From NCBI GenBank assembly GCA_025462985.1, contig JAOAPP010000352.1, positions 1 through 5,912 of the forward strand: a stretch of DNA of 5,912 bases, given 5' to 3'. The position numbers and the translations under genes are program-made. A model generated the notes under the pieces. It saw only the letters and a program-made list of their open reading frames with translations, did not search any database and was not told where the DNA came from. The DNA is from Bryobacterales bacterium (GTDB lineage: Bacteria; Acidobacteriota; Terriglobia; Bryobacterales; Bryobacteraceae). Shown piece by piece: positions 1 to 5,912 of the stretch. Position 1 is the stretch's first letter. Every line of letters begins with the position of its first letter.

Positions 1-222
1 CGTATCGGTCATCGCGTTTGAGGGTACGAACGGGAGTTCCTTGCCGAAGCGATAGTTGTACCTGGCGGCGATGTTCTCGGTGTATTCGTGACGCGCTGCG
101 GCGGCCTCATCAGCCTGGCCGCCGGCCTTCACGGCTCCTGGTTGCAGCAAAACCCAGCTCACCAAGCCGATCGCGACAATCAGGGCGAATGCGGCGAAGC
201 GTGTTCGGTTTTTCATCGCCAT
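1..222 (-). CDS. Unrecognised exported or membrane-anchored protein, N-terminal part only (runs off the left edge)
   Basis: An uninterrupted minus-strand frame of 74 codons begins at the ATG at 222 and is still open at base 1, so only the N-terminus is visible. It begins MAMKNRTRF, a basic n-region. A hydrophobic stretch follows at about residues 9-27 (AAFALIVAIGLVSWVLL), then an Ala/Gly-rich region around AVKAGGQA. This is the pattern of a Sec signal peptide (possible cleavage near Ala33) or a single N-terminal anchor. The remainder is polar and contains YTENIAARYNYRFGKELPFVP, which I cannot assign to a family. A purine-rich GGGGGGAAGTGGG tract lies just upstream of the start on the minus strand and can serve as the ribosome binding site. 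A second ATG at 216 (residue 3) is an alternative start. The gene is divergent from the GH51 gene. No function is proposed. Confidence 0.7.
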   Translation of the reverse strand, partial: MAMKNRTRFAAFALIVAIGLVSWVLLQPGAVKAGGQADEAAAARHEYTENIAARYNYRFGKELPFVPSNAMTDT

Positions 223-310
223 TTCGTCAGCCCACTTCCCCCACAAATCCACCAGCGGCAACAGATCATTGGAACATGGGAATACTAACGACGGAAATGG
301 ACCTCTGTCT

Positions 311-340
311 TCCATCTTTAGGTGGAGTTTTTTCTCCATC
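311..340. promoter_or_regulatory. Overlapping alternative hairpins / inverted boxes upstream of the GH51 gene
   Basis: Three boxes lie in a row: TCCATC (311-316), GGTGGAG (321-327) and CTCCATC (334-340). The middle box can pair with the left one (6 bp with one G·U, loop TTTA) or with the right one (7 bp with one G·U, loop of six T). The two pairings exclude each other. The site lies in the divergent intergenic region, about 90 bp from the minus-strand start and 160 bp from the GH51 start. It could be an operator for a dimeric regulator or an RNA switch element; chance is also possible in a short stretch. Confidence 0.3.
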
Positions 341-352
341 CCTCTGTTCGAG

Positions 353-383
353 TTGGCAAGCCCTGGTCTAATCCTGCTATATT
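353..383 (+). promoter_or_regulatory. Candidate sigma70-type promoter for the GH51 gene
   Basis: TTGGCA at 353-358 and TATATT at 378-383 each differ from the consensus -35 and -10 boxes by one base. The 19-bp spacer is longer than the ideal 17. The position would give an untranslated leader of roughly 110 nt before the ATG at 500. This is pattern matching only. Confidence 0.3.
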
Positions 384-487
384 TCGTTGGCAACTCTCCT
401 GGGTCAATGTGCAGAAGGAATATACGGTGTTCGGTTGCGATTCCACTGACAAGTAAGCGTTTTCCCGTTGTGGCCAAAACTAGTGGT

Positions 488-493
488 GAAAGG
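488..493 (+). promoter_or_regulatory. Ribosome binding site that sets the GH51 start
   Basis: GAAAGG lies 6 nt before the ATG at 500. The reading frame stays open upstream to 269, so this site, together with the signal peptide that begins at 500, is the reason for choosing the shorter protein. Confidence 0.6.
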
Positions 494-499
494 TTGATT

Positions 500-2455
500 A
501 TGGGCGTGGCTTCCAGATATTTCAAAGGTGAACCTCTGAAGATACGACAGCTGCTTGCGAAGGTGGCGCTGTTCGCGATAGCGGGCGCATACCCCAGGAT
601 CTGCGTTGCCCAACCGGCAGCGGTCACGCTCAATATTCAGTTGGACAAACCTGTGCACGCGGTCAGCCCAACGCTGTATGGATTGATGACCGAGGAGATC
701 AATTATTCCTACGACGGTGGTCTTTATGCAGAGATGGTGCGGAACCGGACCTTCCAGGATCACGGCTTCGGCGGAGTGGCTCATTGGGATATTGAGCAAT
801 TAGGAAATTCCATTGCTTCGATGGCGATCGATCGCACGGAGGGTCCCAGTGCCGCACTCGAGCATAGCCTTGAGATCGATGTGAAACAGGCGGACGCGAC
901 CAATCGCGCGGGGGTACGGAACGAGGGTTACTGGGGAATGGCGCTGCGACCGAATACTACCTACAAAGGATCGCTCTACGCTAAGGCAGACTCCGCCGAC
1001 GCAGGACCCATAACCGCGGATCTGGTCAACGACAACACTGGGAAATCGCTGGCGACAGCAACCATGCCGGGGCTTTCTACCGAGTGGAAGCAGTATGAGT
1101 TCACCCTGAAGACGGGGAAGATCGACACCTCAGCAGAGAATCATCTTCTGCTGACGGTAGGACACGCGGGCAAAGTGTGGATCGATCTGGTGAGTCTGTT
1201 TCCGCCGACCTACAAGAATCGGCAAAATGGAAACCGTCCTGATCTGATGGAGATGATGGGAGCGATGCATCCGAAGTTTTTGCGGCTCCCGGGCGGAAAT
1301 TATCTTGAAGGCGATCAGATCGATGAGAGATTCGACTGGAAGAATACGATTGGGCCGCTTGTCGACCGGCCTACGCACCGCAGCCCCTGGAACTATCAAT
1401 CTTCCGATGGAATGGGACTCCTGGAGTTTCTGGAGTGGAGCGAGGACCTGAAGATCGAGACGGTGCTGGCGGTTTATGCGGGTTACTCGTTGAAGGGCGA
1501 CCACATCAATCCGGGACCAGCGCTGGTTCCCTTTTTGCAGGACGCGCTTGATGAGATAGAGTTCGCGACGGGAGATGCGTCTACGAAATGGGGCGCAGTG
1601 CGGGCGAAGCTTGGGCACCCGGCGCCATTTGCAGTGAAGTATGTTGAGGTCGGCAATGAAGACTGGTTCGATCGCTCGGGCAGCTATGAAGGCCGCTATG
1701 CGCAATTCTACAAGGGTATCAAGGCCAAATACCCGCAGCTCCAGCTGATTGCGACGGCGCCGCTGAAGAGAATGAAGCCGGACGTCCTCGACGATCATTA
1801 CTACAAGCGCGCGGACGAATTCTTCGCAGATGTGAAGCACTACGACACCGTGGACCGGAATGGCCCAAAGATCTTTGTGGGCGAGTGGGCGACGCGTGAA
1901 GGGTCGCCAACCACAAATATGGGCGCGGCGCTTGGCGATGCGGCGTGGATGACCGGCATGGAGAGAAACAGCGACCTGATTGTGATGGCCTCGTATGCGC
2001 CGCTGTTTGTCAACGTAAACCCGGGAGGGATGCAGTGGGAGTCGGACCTGATCGGGTACGACGCACTAAGCAGCTATGGATCGCCCGCCTATTATGCGCA
2101 GGTACTGTTTGCCAAGTATCTTGGAACTGAGGTACCGGCGTCTTCGCTCAACGGAGATGCAGAACGATTCTTCTACTCGGTTACACGCGATTCCGGGAAG
2201 GGCGCGGTGTATCTCAAACTCGTCAATGCATCCTCTCTCGCTCAGTCCGTCGCAATCGAAATGAGCGGTGCAAGCAACGTCGGCAGCACGGCAACCGTGG
2301 AGAGTTTGACAGCGTTTACGTTGGCCGAAACGAACACCATCTCGTCTCCAACGCGCATTGTTCCAGTGCAAACAACGATCAAGGGAGTTGGGGCGAAGTT
2401 TAGCCTGTCGGTGCCTGCTTATACCGTTCAGGTGCTTGAGCTGCAGGCGAAGTAA
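500..2455 (+). CDS. Secreted alpha-L-arabinofuranosidase, GH51 family (plant/bacterial long type)
   Basis: A 651-residue enzyme expected to release terminal alpha-L-arabinofuranosyl units from arabinan, arabinoxylan or arabinogalactan by the retaining mechanism. Residues 1-37 form an export signal: basic KIRQ, hydrophobic LLAKVALFAIAGA, then CVA-Q as likely cleavage site. The mature N-terminus has the typical VSPTLYGLMTEEINYSYDGGLYAEMVRNRTF block (about 55-85). A beta-rich CBM4/9-like region follows (about 95-235, ending WIDLVSLFPP). The catalytic barrel starts near FLRLPGGNYLEG (260-271). Glu387 in VEVGNEDW is the expected acid/base and Glu462 in KIFVGEWA the expected nucleophile. The SYAPLFVNVNPGGMQWESDLIGYD block (498-521) and a C-terminal beta domain complete the family layout. 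The 75-residue gap between the two glutamates fits the plant-type branch, not the shorter Geobacillus-type enzymes. Oddities are Trp463 where Tyr is usual after the nucleophile, and Arg33 close to the cleavage site. Family is secure; exact substrate is not. Confidence 0.93.
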   Translation: MGVASRYFKGEPLKIRQLLAKVALFAIAGAYPRICVAQPAAVTLNIQLDKPVHAVSPTLYGLMTEEINYSYDGGLYAEMVRNRTFQDHGFGGVAHWDIEQLGNSIASMAIDRTEGPSAALEHSLEIDVKQADATNRAGVRNEGYWGMALRPNTTYKGSLYAKADSADAGPITADLVNDNTGKSLATATMPGLSTEWKQYEFTLKTGKIDTSAENHLLLTVGHAGKVWIDLVSLFPPTYKNRQNGNRPDLMEMMGAMHPKFLRLPGGNYLEGDQIDERFDWKNTIGPLVDRPTHRSPWNYQSSDGMGLLEFLEWSEDLKIETVLAVYAGYSLKGDHINPGPALVPFLQDALDEIEFATGDASTKWGAVRAKLGHPAPFAVKYVEVGNEDWFDRSGSYEGRYAQFYKGIKAKYPQLQLIATAPLKRMKPDVLDDHYYKRADEFFADVKHYDTVDRNGPKIFVGEWATREGSPTTNMGAALGDAAWMTGMERNSDLIVMASYAPLFVNVNPGGMQWESDLIGYDALSSYGSPAYYAQVLFAKYLGTEVPASSLNGDAERFFYSVTRDSGKGAVYLKLVNASSLAQSVAIEMSGASNVGSTATVESLTAFTLAETNTISSPTRIVPVQTTIKGVGAKFSLSVPAYTVQVLELQAK

Positions 2456-2558
2456 GCCGTTGAGCAGGTGAGCGGAGAGTACGGGCCAACGATTCTCCTT
2501 CTGACTCAACCTTTTGGTGGATGCTGATTGTGAATGAGCCACGTAGGATGTTGGCTCG

Positions 2559-3881
2559 ATGGACCAGCGCAGGCAAATGGGGTTGGCGGGCACGGTCGCC
2601 GTTGTGACGGGCGAGTCGATTGCGCTGGGAATTTTTCTGACGCCTGCAGCAATGGCGAAGTCGCTGGGTTCGCCCGCGCTGCTGGCCGCTGTGTGGTGCG
2701 GGATGGGCCTGATCGCGATGTGCGGGGCGCTCTGCTACTCAGAGCTGGCTGTGCGCTTTCCCCATGCAGGCGGAGAATACGTCTATCTGCGCGAAGGGTA
2801 TGGCGGCCGGGTGGCGTTCCTATACGGGTGGATGTCGGCCGCTGTGATGGATCCTGGGCTGGCTGCGGCTCTGGCTATGGGTGCTGCTCCTTACCTCTTC
2901 TCTCTGATGGGCGTGCCGCATCCTGCAAGGTTGTGGGTGCCGGCGTTGATCCTGATTGGGCTTGGGGCGATGAATTATGTGGGGACGCGTCTGAGCCGTC
3001 GAGTGATGGCCTCCGCAAACCTGCTGAAAATTGGCGTGCTCCTGTGTCTGGTGGGGTGGGCATGGATTTCAGGCCACTCGCGTGTGGAGAACATGCTGCC
3101 CTTCGTGAAGAGGCACGCGGGATCCGAGCCAATGTTCGCTGCCATCGCGGGCGCCACGGTAAGCGCGTTCTTCAGCTTTGGCGGATGGTGGGAGGCAGGC
3201 AAGATCGCAGGCGAGGTGCGCAACCCGCGGCGAAATCTTCCGTTGGCGTTTACCTGCGGCGTGCTGCTGGTGACGGTGGTCTATCTGCTGGTGAGCTTCG
3301 CCTTCCTCTCCGTGGTGCCGCTGGATCGCATCGTTTCGAACACTGCTTTTGTCGCTCAGTTCGGCGAGGCGTTGTTTGGAGGTGCGGGCGGACGCGTTCT
3401 CTCTGCATGCGTTCTGCTTTCAGTGTTGGGTGGGATGATGGCCCTTACGATGGCTGCGCCCCGTGTGTACTATGCGATGGCGAAGGACGGCGCGTTTTTC
3501 TCAGCTTTCGGGCGACTGCATCCACGCTTTGGGACTCCCGCGAACGCGGTCCTGTTACAAACCGGGCTCGCTCTTATCGTTCTTTGCTTCGGAGCTTTCG
3601 ACCGCATTCTTTCGTTCATCATTTTTTCGGCGATATGCTTTCTTGCGCTGTCCGCTGCTTCACTTTTCCGGCTGAAGGAACCGGTGCGCAGATGGTGGTA
3701 TCCGGCTGCTCCGGCGCTCTTTCTGTTTGGATGCGCAGTGATCAATCTACTCATTCTGATGCATGACCCCATTCCGGCGCTGATGGGTTTGACCGCAGTG
3801 CTGTGCGGCGACCCTGTCCGTCGCTTCTTTTTCTCGCCTCAACCGATTGTGACAACAATTCCCGAAAAGACTGTCTCCTGA
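2559..3881 (+). CDS. APC-superfamily amino acid permease
   Basis: A 440-residue inner-membrane transporter with about 12 predicted helices (roughly 8-30, 38-60, 84-112, 126-143, 152-171, 192-213, 228-250, 275-300, 328-345, 349-370, 382-402, 404-416). Family marks are visible. The broken first helix carries VTGESIALGIFLTP (the GxGIF-type substrate site). YSELAVRFPHAGGEYVYLREGYG follows helix 2. Helix 6 leads into FSFGGWWEAGKIAGEVRNPRRNLP, and PRVYYAMAKDGAFF follows helix 8. The pattern is closest to LAT-like single-chain members of the APC family, expected to move amino acids by proton symport or exchange; the substrate cannot be read from sequence. The ATG at 2559 has AGGA 10 nt upstream. The ATG at 2577 is less likely, since its only AG-rich stretch is 3 nt away. 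The gene ends 12 nt before the AhpD-like gene, which suggests co-transcription. It starts 103 nt after the GH51 gene, so linkage to that gene is uncertain. Confidence 0.9.
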   Translation: MDQRRQMGLAGTVAVVTGESIALGIFLTPAAMAKSLGSPALLAAVWCGMGLIAMCGALCYSELAVRFPHAGGEYVYLREGYGGRVAFLYGWMSAAVMDPGLAAALAMGAAPYLFSLMGVPHPARLWVPALILIGLGAMNYVGTRLSRRVMASANLLKIGVLLCLVGWAWISGHSRVENMLPFVKRHAGSEPMFAAIAGATVSAFFSFGGWWEAGKIAGEVRNPRRNLPLAFTCGVLLVTVVYLLVSFAFLSVVPLDRIVSNTAFVAQFGEALFGGAGGRVLSACVLLSVLGGMMALTMAAPRVYYAMAKDGAFFSAFGRLHPRFGTPANAVLLQTGLALIVLCFGAFDRILSFIIFSAICFLALSAASLFRLKEPVRRWWYPAAPALFLFGCAVINLLILMHDPIPALMGLTAVLCGDPVRRFFFSPQPIVTTIPEKTVS

Positions 3882-3886
3882 AAGGA
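3881..3886 (+). promoter_or_regulatory. Ribosome binding site overlapping the permease stop codon
   Basis: AAAGGA begins with the last base of the permease TGA (3879-3881) and lies 7 nt before the ATG at 3894. Ribosomes ending on the permease would sit on this site, so translational coupling of the two genes is likely. Confidence 0.6.
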
Positions 3887-3893
3887 TTCAAGA

Positions 3894-4463
3894 ATGGCTC
3901 ATATTCAGTTACCCGAAGGACTGCCCGGAATCCGGGGCGCGATGGCTTTTCGCCCCGAGACGGCTAAACCGCTCAACGATCTGGTTGAGATTTTGTTGCA
4001 CGAACCGAACTCCTTGACGCCGGCTGAGCGCGAGCTGATTGCGACCTACGTGTCAGCGGAGAACGATTGCTATTATTGCCAGACAATCCATGGTGCGATT
4101 GCCGCCGCCAGTCTTGACGGTGACGAAGGGTTGGTGAAGAACGTAAAGACTGATTTTATGAACGCTGCGATCTCCGATAAGCTCAAAGCGCTGCTGGTGA
4201 TCGCAGGGCAGGTGCAGAAGGGCGGCAAATACGTCACGCCCAAGGCGGTCGCAGATGCAAGGGGCGCCGGCGCGACCGACATCGAGATCCACGACACCGT
4301 CCTGATCGCCGCGGCTTTCTGTATGTTCAACCGCTATGTCGATGGGCTTGCAACAGCGCAGCCGAAGGACGAAGCGATGTATCGCGAACGTGGCAAGAGA
4401 ATCGCGAGCGACGGCTACAGGGCAATAAGCATGGAGTATTTGTCTCCAGCAGGAACGCGTTAG
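3894..4463 (+). CDS. AhpD-like carboxymuconolactone decarboxylase family protein (peroxidase-related), copy 1
   Basis: A 189-residue cytoplasmic, all-helical protein of the AhpD/CMD family, probably of the peroxidase-related branch. The redox signature is complete: Glu47 in AERELIATYV, Cys59-Tyr-Tyr-Cys62, and His66. The spacing E-x11-C-x2-C-x3-H equals that of mycobacterial AhpD (Glu118, Cys130, Cys133, His137). This supports a thiol-disulfide or alkylhydroperoxidase role and argues against true carboxymuconolactone decarboxylation. The AhpD His132 position is Tyr61 here. The C-terminal half holds KLKALLVIAGQVQKGGKYV (96-114) and EIHDTVLIAAAFCMFNRYVDGLAT (131-154), the second helical hairpin, with an extra conserved Cys143. 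No signal peptide is seen. It follows the permease by 12 nt and precedes a 67% identical copy by 60 nt. No ahpC-type peroxiredoxin is visible, so the redox partner is unknown. Confidence 0.88.
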   Translation: MAHIQLPEGLPGIRGAMAFRPETAKPLNDLVEILLHEPNSLTPAERELIATYVSAENDCYYCQTIHGAIAAASLDGDEGLVKNVKTDFMNAAISDKLKALLVIAGQVQKGGKYVTPKAVADARGAGATDIEIHDTVLIAAAFCMFNRYVDGLATAQPKDEAMYRERGKRIASDGYRAISMEYLSPAGTR

Positions 4464-4474
4464 CACGATCTATC

Positions 4475-4484
4475 GATCGCGATC
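4475..4484. repeat. Perfect 10-bp palindrome GATCGCGATC between the two AhpD-like genes
   Basis: This perfect dyad lies 12 nt after the first AhpD-like stop codon. GATC occurs three times in 18 bases (4467-4470, 4475-4478, 4481-4484). A TACAAT at 4492-4497 resembles a -10 box, but no good -35 box lies at the right distance. It may be an operator for the second gene or chance. Confidence 0.3.
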
Positions 4485-4523
4485 AATACTCTACAATTCA
4501 CGAATCATCGAGGAGCGATAAAC

Positions 4524-5072
4524 ATGCCGCATATTTCTTTACCCGAAGGACTGCCTGGAATCAGCAGTGGGTTCGCTTTTCGGCCAGAGACGGCAAAGCC
4601 AATGCGAGACCTGGCACACGTGCTGTTGCATGAAAACAATACACTGTGCCCGGCGGAGCGCGAGCTGATTGCAACGTATGTCTCGACTCAGAACGACTGC
4701 TACTTCTGCCACGCTAGTCATGGAGCGGCTGCCACTGCGCATCTGGGCGAGAATGCGGGCACTGTGGACCAGGTGAAGCATGACTTCCTGCAGGCAGATA
4801 TCCCGGGCAAACTGAAGGCTCTTCTGGTCATCGCCGGCCAAGTGCAACAAGGAGGCAAGTACGTTTCTCCGACGAGTGTTGAGGAGGCCCGGAGACTCGG
4901 CGCGACAGATCTTGAGATCCATGACACTGTGCTAATTGCCGCAGCGTTCTGTATGTATAACCGGTATGTGGATGGTCTTGCGACCTGGCAGCCGCATGAC
5001 CCCGGGATGTATGCCGACATGGGGAAGCATCTGGCTGAACACGGCTATACGACTCCGTCGGGGAAATCGTAA
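4524..5072 (+). CDS. AhpD-like carboxymuconolactone decarboxylase family protein (peroxidase-related), copy 2
   Basis: A 182-residue tandem paralogue of the preceding gene. The two align without a gap over residues 1-175, with about 118 identities counted by eye (about 67%). Glu47, Cys59, Cys62 and His66 are all kept (NDCYFCHASH at 57-66), as are Cys143 and the EIHDTVLIAA and NRYVDGLAT blocks, so it should also be redox-active. Differences gather around the active site (CYYCQTIH becomes CYFCHASH), in residues 71-80, and in the C-terminal tail, which is shorter and unrelated. It has one further cysteine, Cys42. The start is well supported: GAGGAG at 4510-4515 lies 8 nt before the ATG, stronger than the site of copy 1. 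It probably belongs to the permease transcription unit, though the 60-nt gap leaves room for its own promoter. Confidence 0.88.
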   Translation: MPHISLPEGLPGISSGFAFRPETAKPMRDLAHVLLHENNTLCPAERELIATYVSTQNDCYFCHASHGAAATAHLGENAGTVDQVKHDFLQADIPGKLKALLVIAGQVQQGGKYVSPTSVEEARRLGATDLEIHDTVLIAAAFCMYNRYVDGLATWQPHDPGMYADMGKHLAEHGYTTPSGKS

Positions 5073-5216
5073 GAACCCCGCGACGAGTAGTCATCTTGAT
5101 CACTGATTTGAAGATCTAGTCGGATGGTCGAACAACCGTTTTCGCCACGAAATTAATTTTCTCGTAACTCTGCTGAATTCCAGCATTCACAATGCGACCT
5201 TACGCTCAGTCTCATC

Positions 5217-5912
5217 ATGAGACAAATCAAGTTGATAGCAAACCTGGTCGTTCTGTTTGCATCGGCAAGCTTGTGCGGGCAGAACTCTGTCCCGACGCAA
5301 GCACCCGCTAAGATATCTTCCAGCCACGCAACCTTCTATATCGACCCTCTGCCATTTCAGCTTTCTCTGATCCTGTCTCCGCCTCCTGGCCGGGACTCAG
5401 TTACAACCAGGGCCGAGCTTACGGAGTTGCACCGTATCGAAGTCGCGCGGACACCGGCGCAGATCACTCAGGCCCAGGCTGATGATCATGAAGAAGATAT
5501 CTTCATCTTCGAGAACGTCATGGGTCCAGGTTTCACTGCCGAGGCTTTGCCTTTCACGGCTTCCCTCTCCGCCCACATTCGCAAGGATGAGAGCGCTGCA
5601 AGCAGTCCCCTCAAGAAGATCTATCACCGCGCCCGGCCTTATCAGGTTGACAGCACCCTTCACCCAGTCTGCACGCTCAACCCGGAGCCCACTTCCTACC
5701 CGAGCGGACATTCGCTTTCCGGCTATCTACTTGCTTTTGTTCTTGTGCAGCTAGTCCCCGAGAAACGCCAACAGATCATGGATCGCGCAGACGAGTATGT
5801 TCACAATCGGCTTATCTGTGGCGTTCACTACGCCAGCGATATTGAGGCAAGTCGGAGGGTCGCCTACGCCATCTTTGGCTCAATGGTGGCTTCGCCCAAT
5901 TTTCAACGAGAC
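5217..5912 (+). CDS. PAP2-family class A-type acid phosphatase, exported (3' end beyond the right edge)
   Basis: The frame is open for 232 codons from the ATG at 5217 to the last base, so the C-terminus is missing, probably by only a few to a few tens of residues given the usual length of about 250. The N-terminus is a signal peptide (MRQIK, hydrophobic LIANLVVLFASASL, cleavage probably near CGQ at 20-22). It is not a clear lipobox, because Leu precedes the Cys. The three phosphatase motifs are present: K133-x6-RP (to Pro141), PSGH (162-165) and R198-x5-H204-x3-D208. His204 is the expected phosphohistidine nucleophile and His165 the proton donor. The third motif starts Asn-Arg instead of Ser-Arg. 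Expected role: periplasmic release of phosphate from phosphomonoesters. A lipid-phosphate substrate is less likely because no membrane helices follow. No Shine-Dalgarno sequence is evident before the ATG. Confidence 0.85.
   Translation, partial: MRQIKLIANLVVLFASASLCGQNSVPTQAPAKISSSHATFYIDPLPFQLSLILSPPPGRDSVTTRAELTELHRIEVARTPAQITQAQADDHEEDIFIFENVMGPGFTAEALPFTASLSAHIRKDESAASSPLKKIYHRARPYQVDSTLHPVCTLNPEPTSYPSGHSLSGYLLAFVLVQLVPEKRQQIMDRADEYVHNRLICGVHYASDIEASRRVAYAIFGSMVASPNFQRD

Noticed and set aside
18..371. Plus-strand frames at the left edge (117 and 66 codons)
   Set aside because: Arg/Ser/Pro-rich products without motifs. The minus strand of the same stretch encodes a protein with a clear signal or anchor and a start with a purine-rich leader.
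269..499. In-frame upstream extension of the GH51 protein from a TTG at 269
   Set aside because: The extra 77 residues have no family match and would bury the signal peptide inside the protein. The ATG at 500 has a well-spaced GAAAGG site.
1130..1840. A 236-codon antisense frame inside the GH51 gene
   Set aside because: It lies opposite the conserved catalytic domain, has no recognisable motif and has Arg/His/Leu-rich composition typical of an antisense shadow.
2474..2498. Possible terminator hairpin after the GH51 gene (GGAGAGT pairing with ATTCTCC)
   Set aside because: The 7-bp stem includes a G·U pair, the loop is 11 nt, and no run of T follows directly. Too weak to call.
2534..3766. A 410-codon open frame overlapping nearly the whole permease in another frame
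   Set aside because: Its product is a Cys-, Trp-, Gly- and Arg-rich string with no recognisable domain. The overlapping frame gives a textbook APC permease with 12 helices. It is a by-product of GC-rich codon use.
5118..5144. Possible terminator (CGG...CCG followed by TTTT) after the second AhpD-like gene
   Set aside because: Only three outer pairs, then a mismatch and two more pairs. The stem is too weak to call.
5310..5504. AAGATATCTTC occurring twice (5310-5320 and 5494-5504), the second within the 12-bp palindrome GAAGATATCTTC
   Set aside because: Both lie inside the phosphatase coding sequence and encode ordinary residues in different frames or contexts. Two copies of a short word are compatible with chance.

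Overview
The window is moderately GC-rich bacterial DNA. The gene set is a Sec-exported plant-type GH51 arabinofuranosidase, an APC permease, AhpD/carboxymuconolactone-decarboxylase-like proteins and a periplasmic PAP2 phosphatase. This resembles soil Acidobacteriota of the Terriglobia group (Granulicella, Edaphobacter, Terriglobus). That placement is inferred from gene content and protein style; there is no rRNA or other marker here to prove it.

Layout: (1) 1-222, minus strand, is the 5' part of an unrecognised membrane-anchored or exported protein that runs off the left edge. (2) 223-499 is a divergent intergenic region with a cluster of complementary TCCATC/GGTGGA boxes and one plausible promoter. 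(3) 500-2455 encodes a complete secreted GH51 alpha-L-arabinofuranosidase. (4) 2559-3881 encodes a 12-helix APC-superfamily amino-acid permease. (5) 3894-4463 and 4524-5072 encode two tandem, ungapped paralogues (about 67% identical) of the AhpD-like/carboxymuconolactone decarboxylase family. Both keep the full redox signature Glu47, Cys59, Cys62, His66. (6) 5217-5912 encodes a class A-type PAP2 acid phosphatase with a signal peptide, running off the right edge.

The permease and the first AhpD-like gene are only 12 nt apart, with the ribosome binding site touching the permease stop codon. Permease plus the two AhpD-like genes therefore probably form one transcription unit, linking uptake of an amino acid or amine to a thiol-redox function. 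The arabinofuranosidase (plant cell-wall arabinose release) and the phosphatase (phosphate scavenging) are separate nutrient-acquisition functions that act outside the cytoplasm. I see no mobile element, CRISPR array, tRNA, rRNA or convincing new multi-gene system. The most notable points are the tandem redox paralogues coupled to a transporter and the mutually exclusive hairpins upstream of the GH51 gene.
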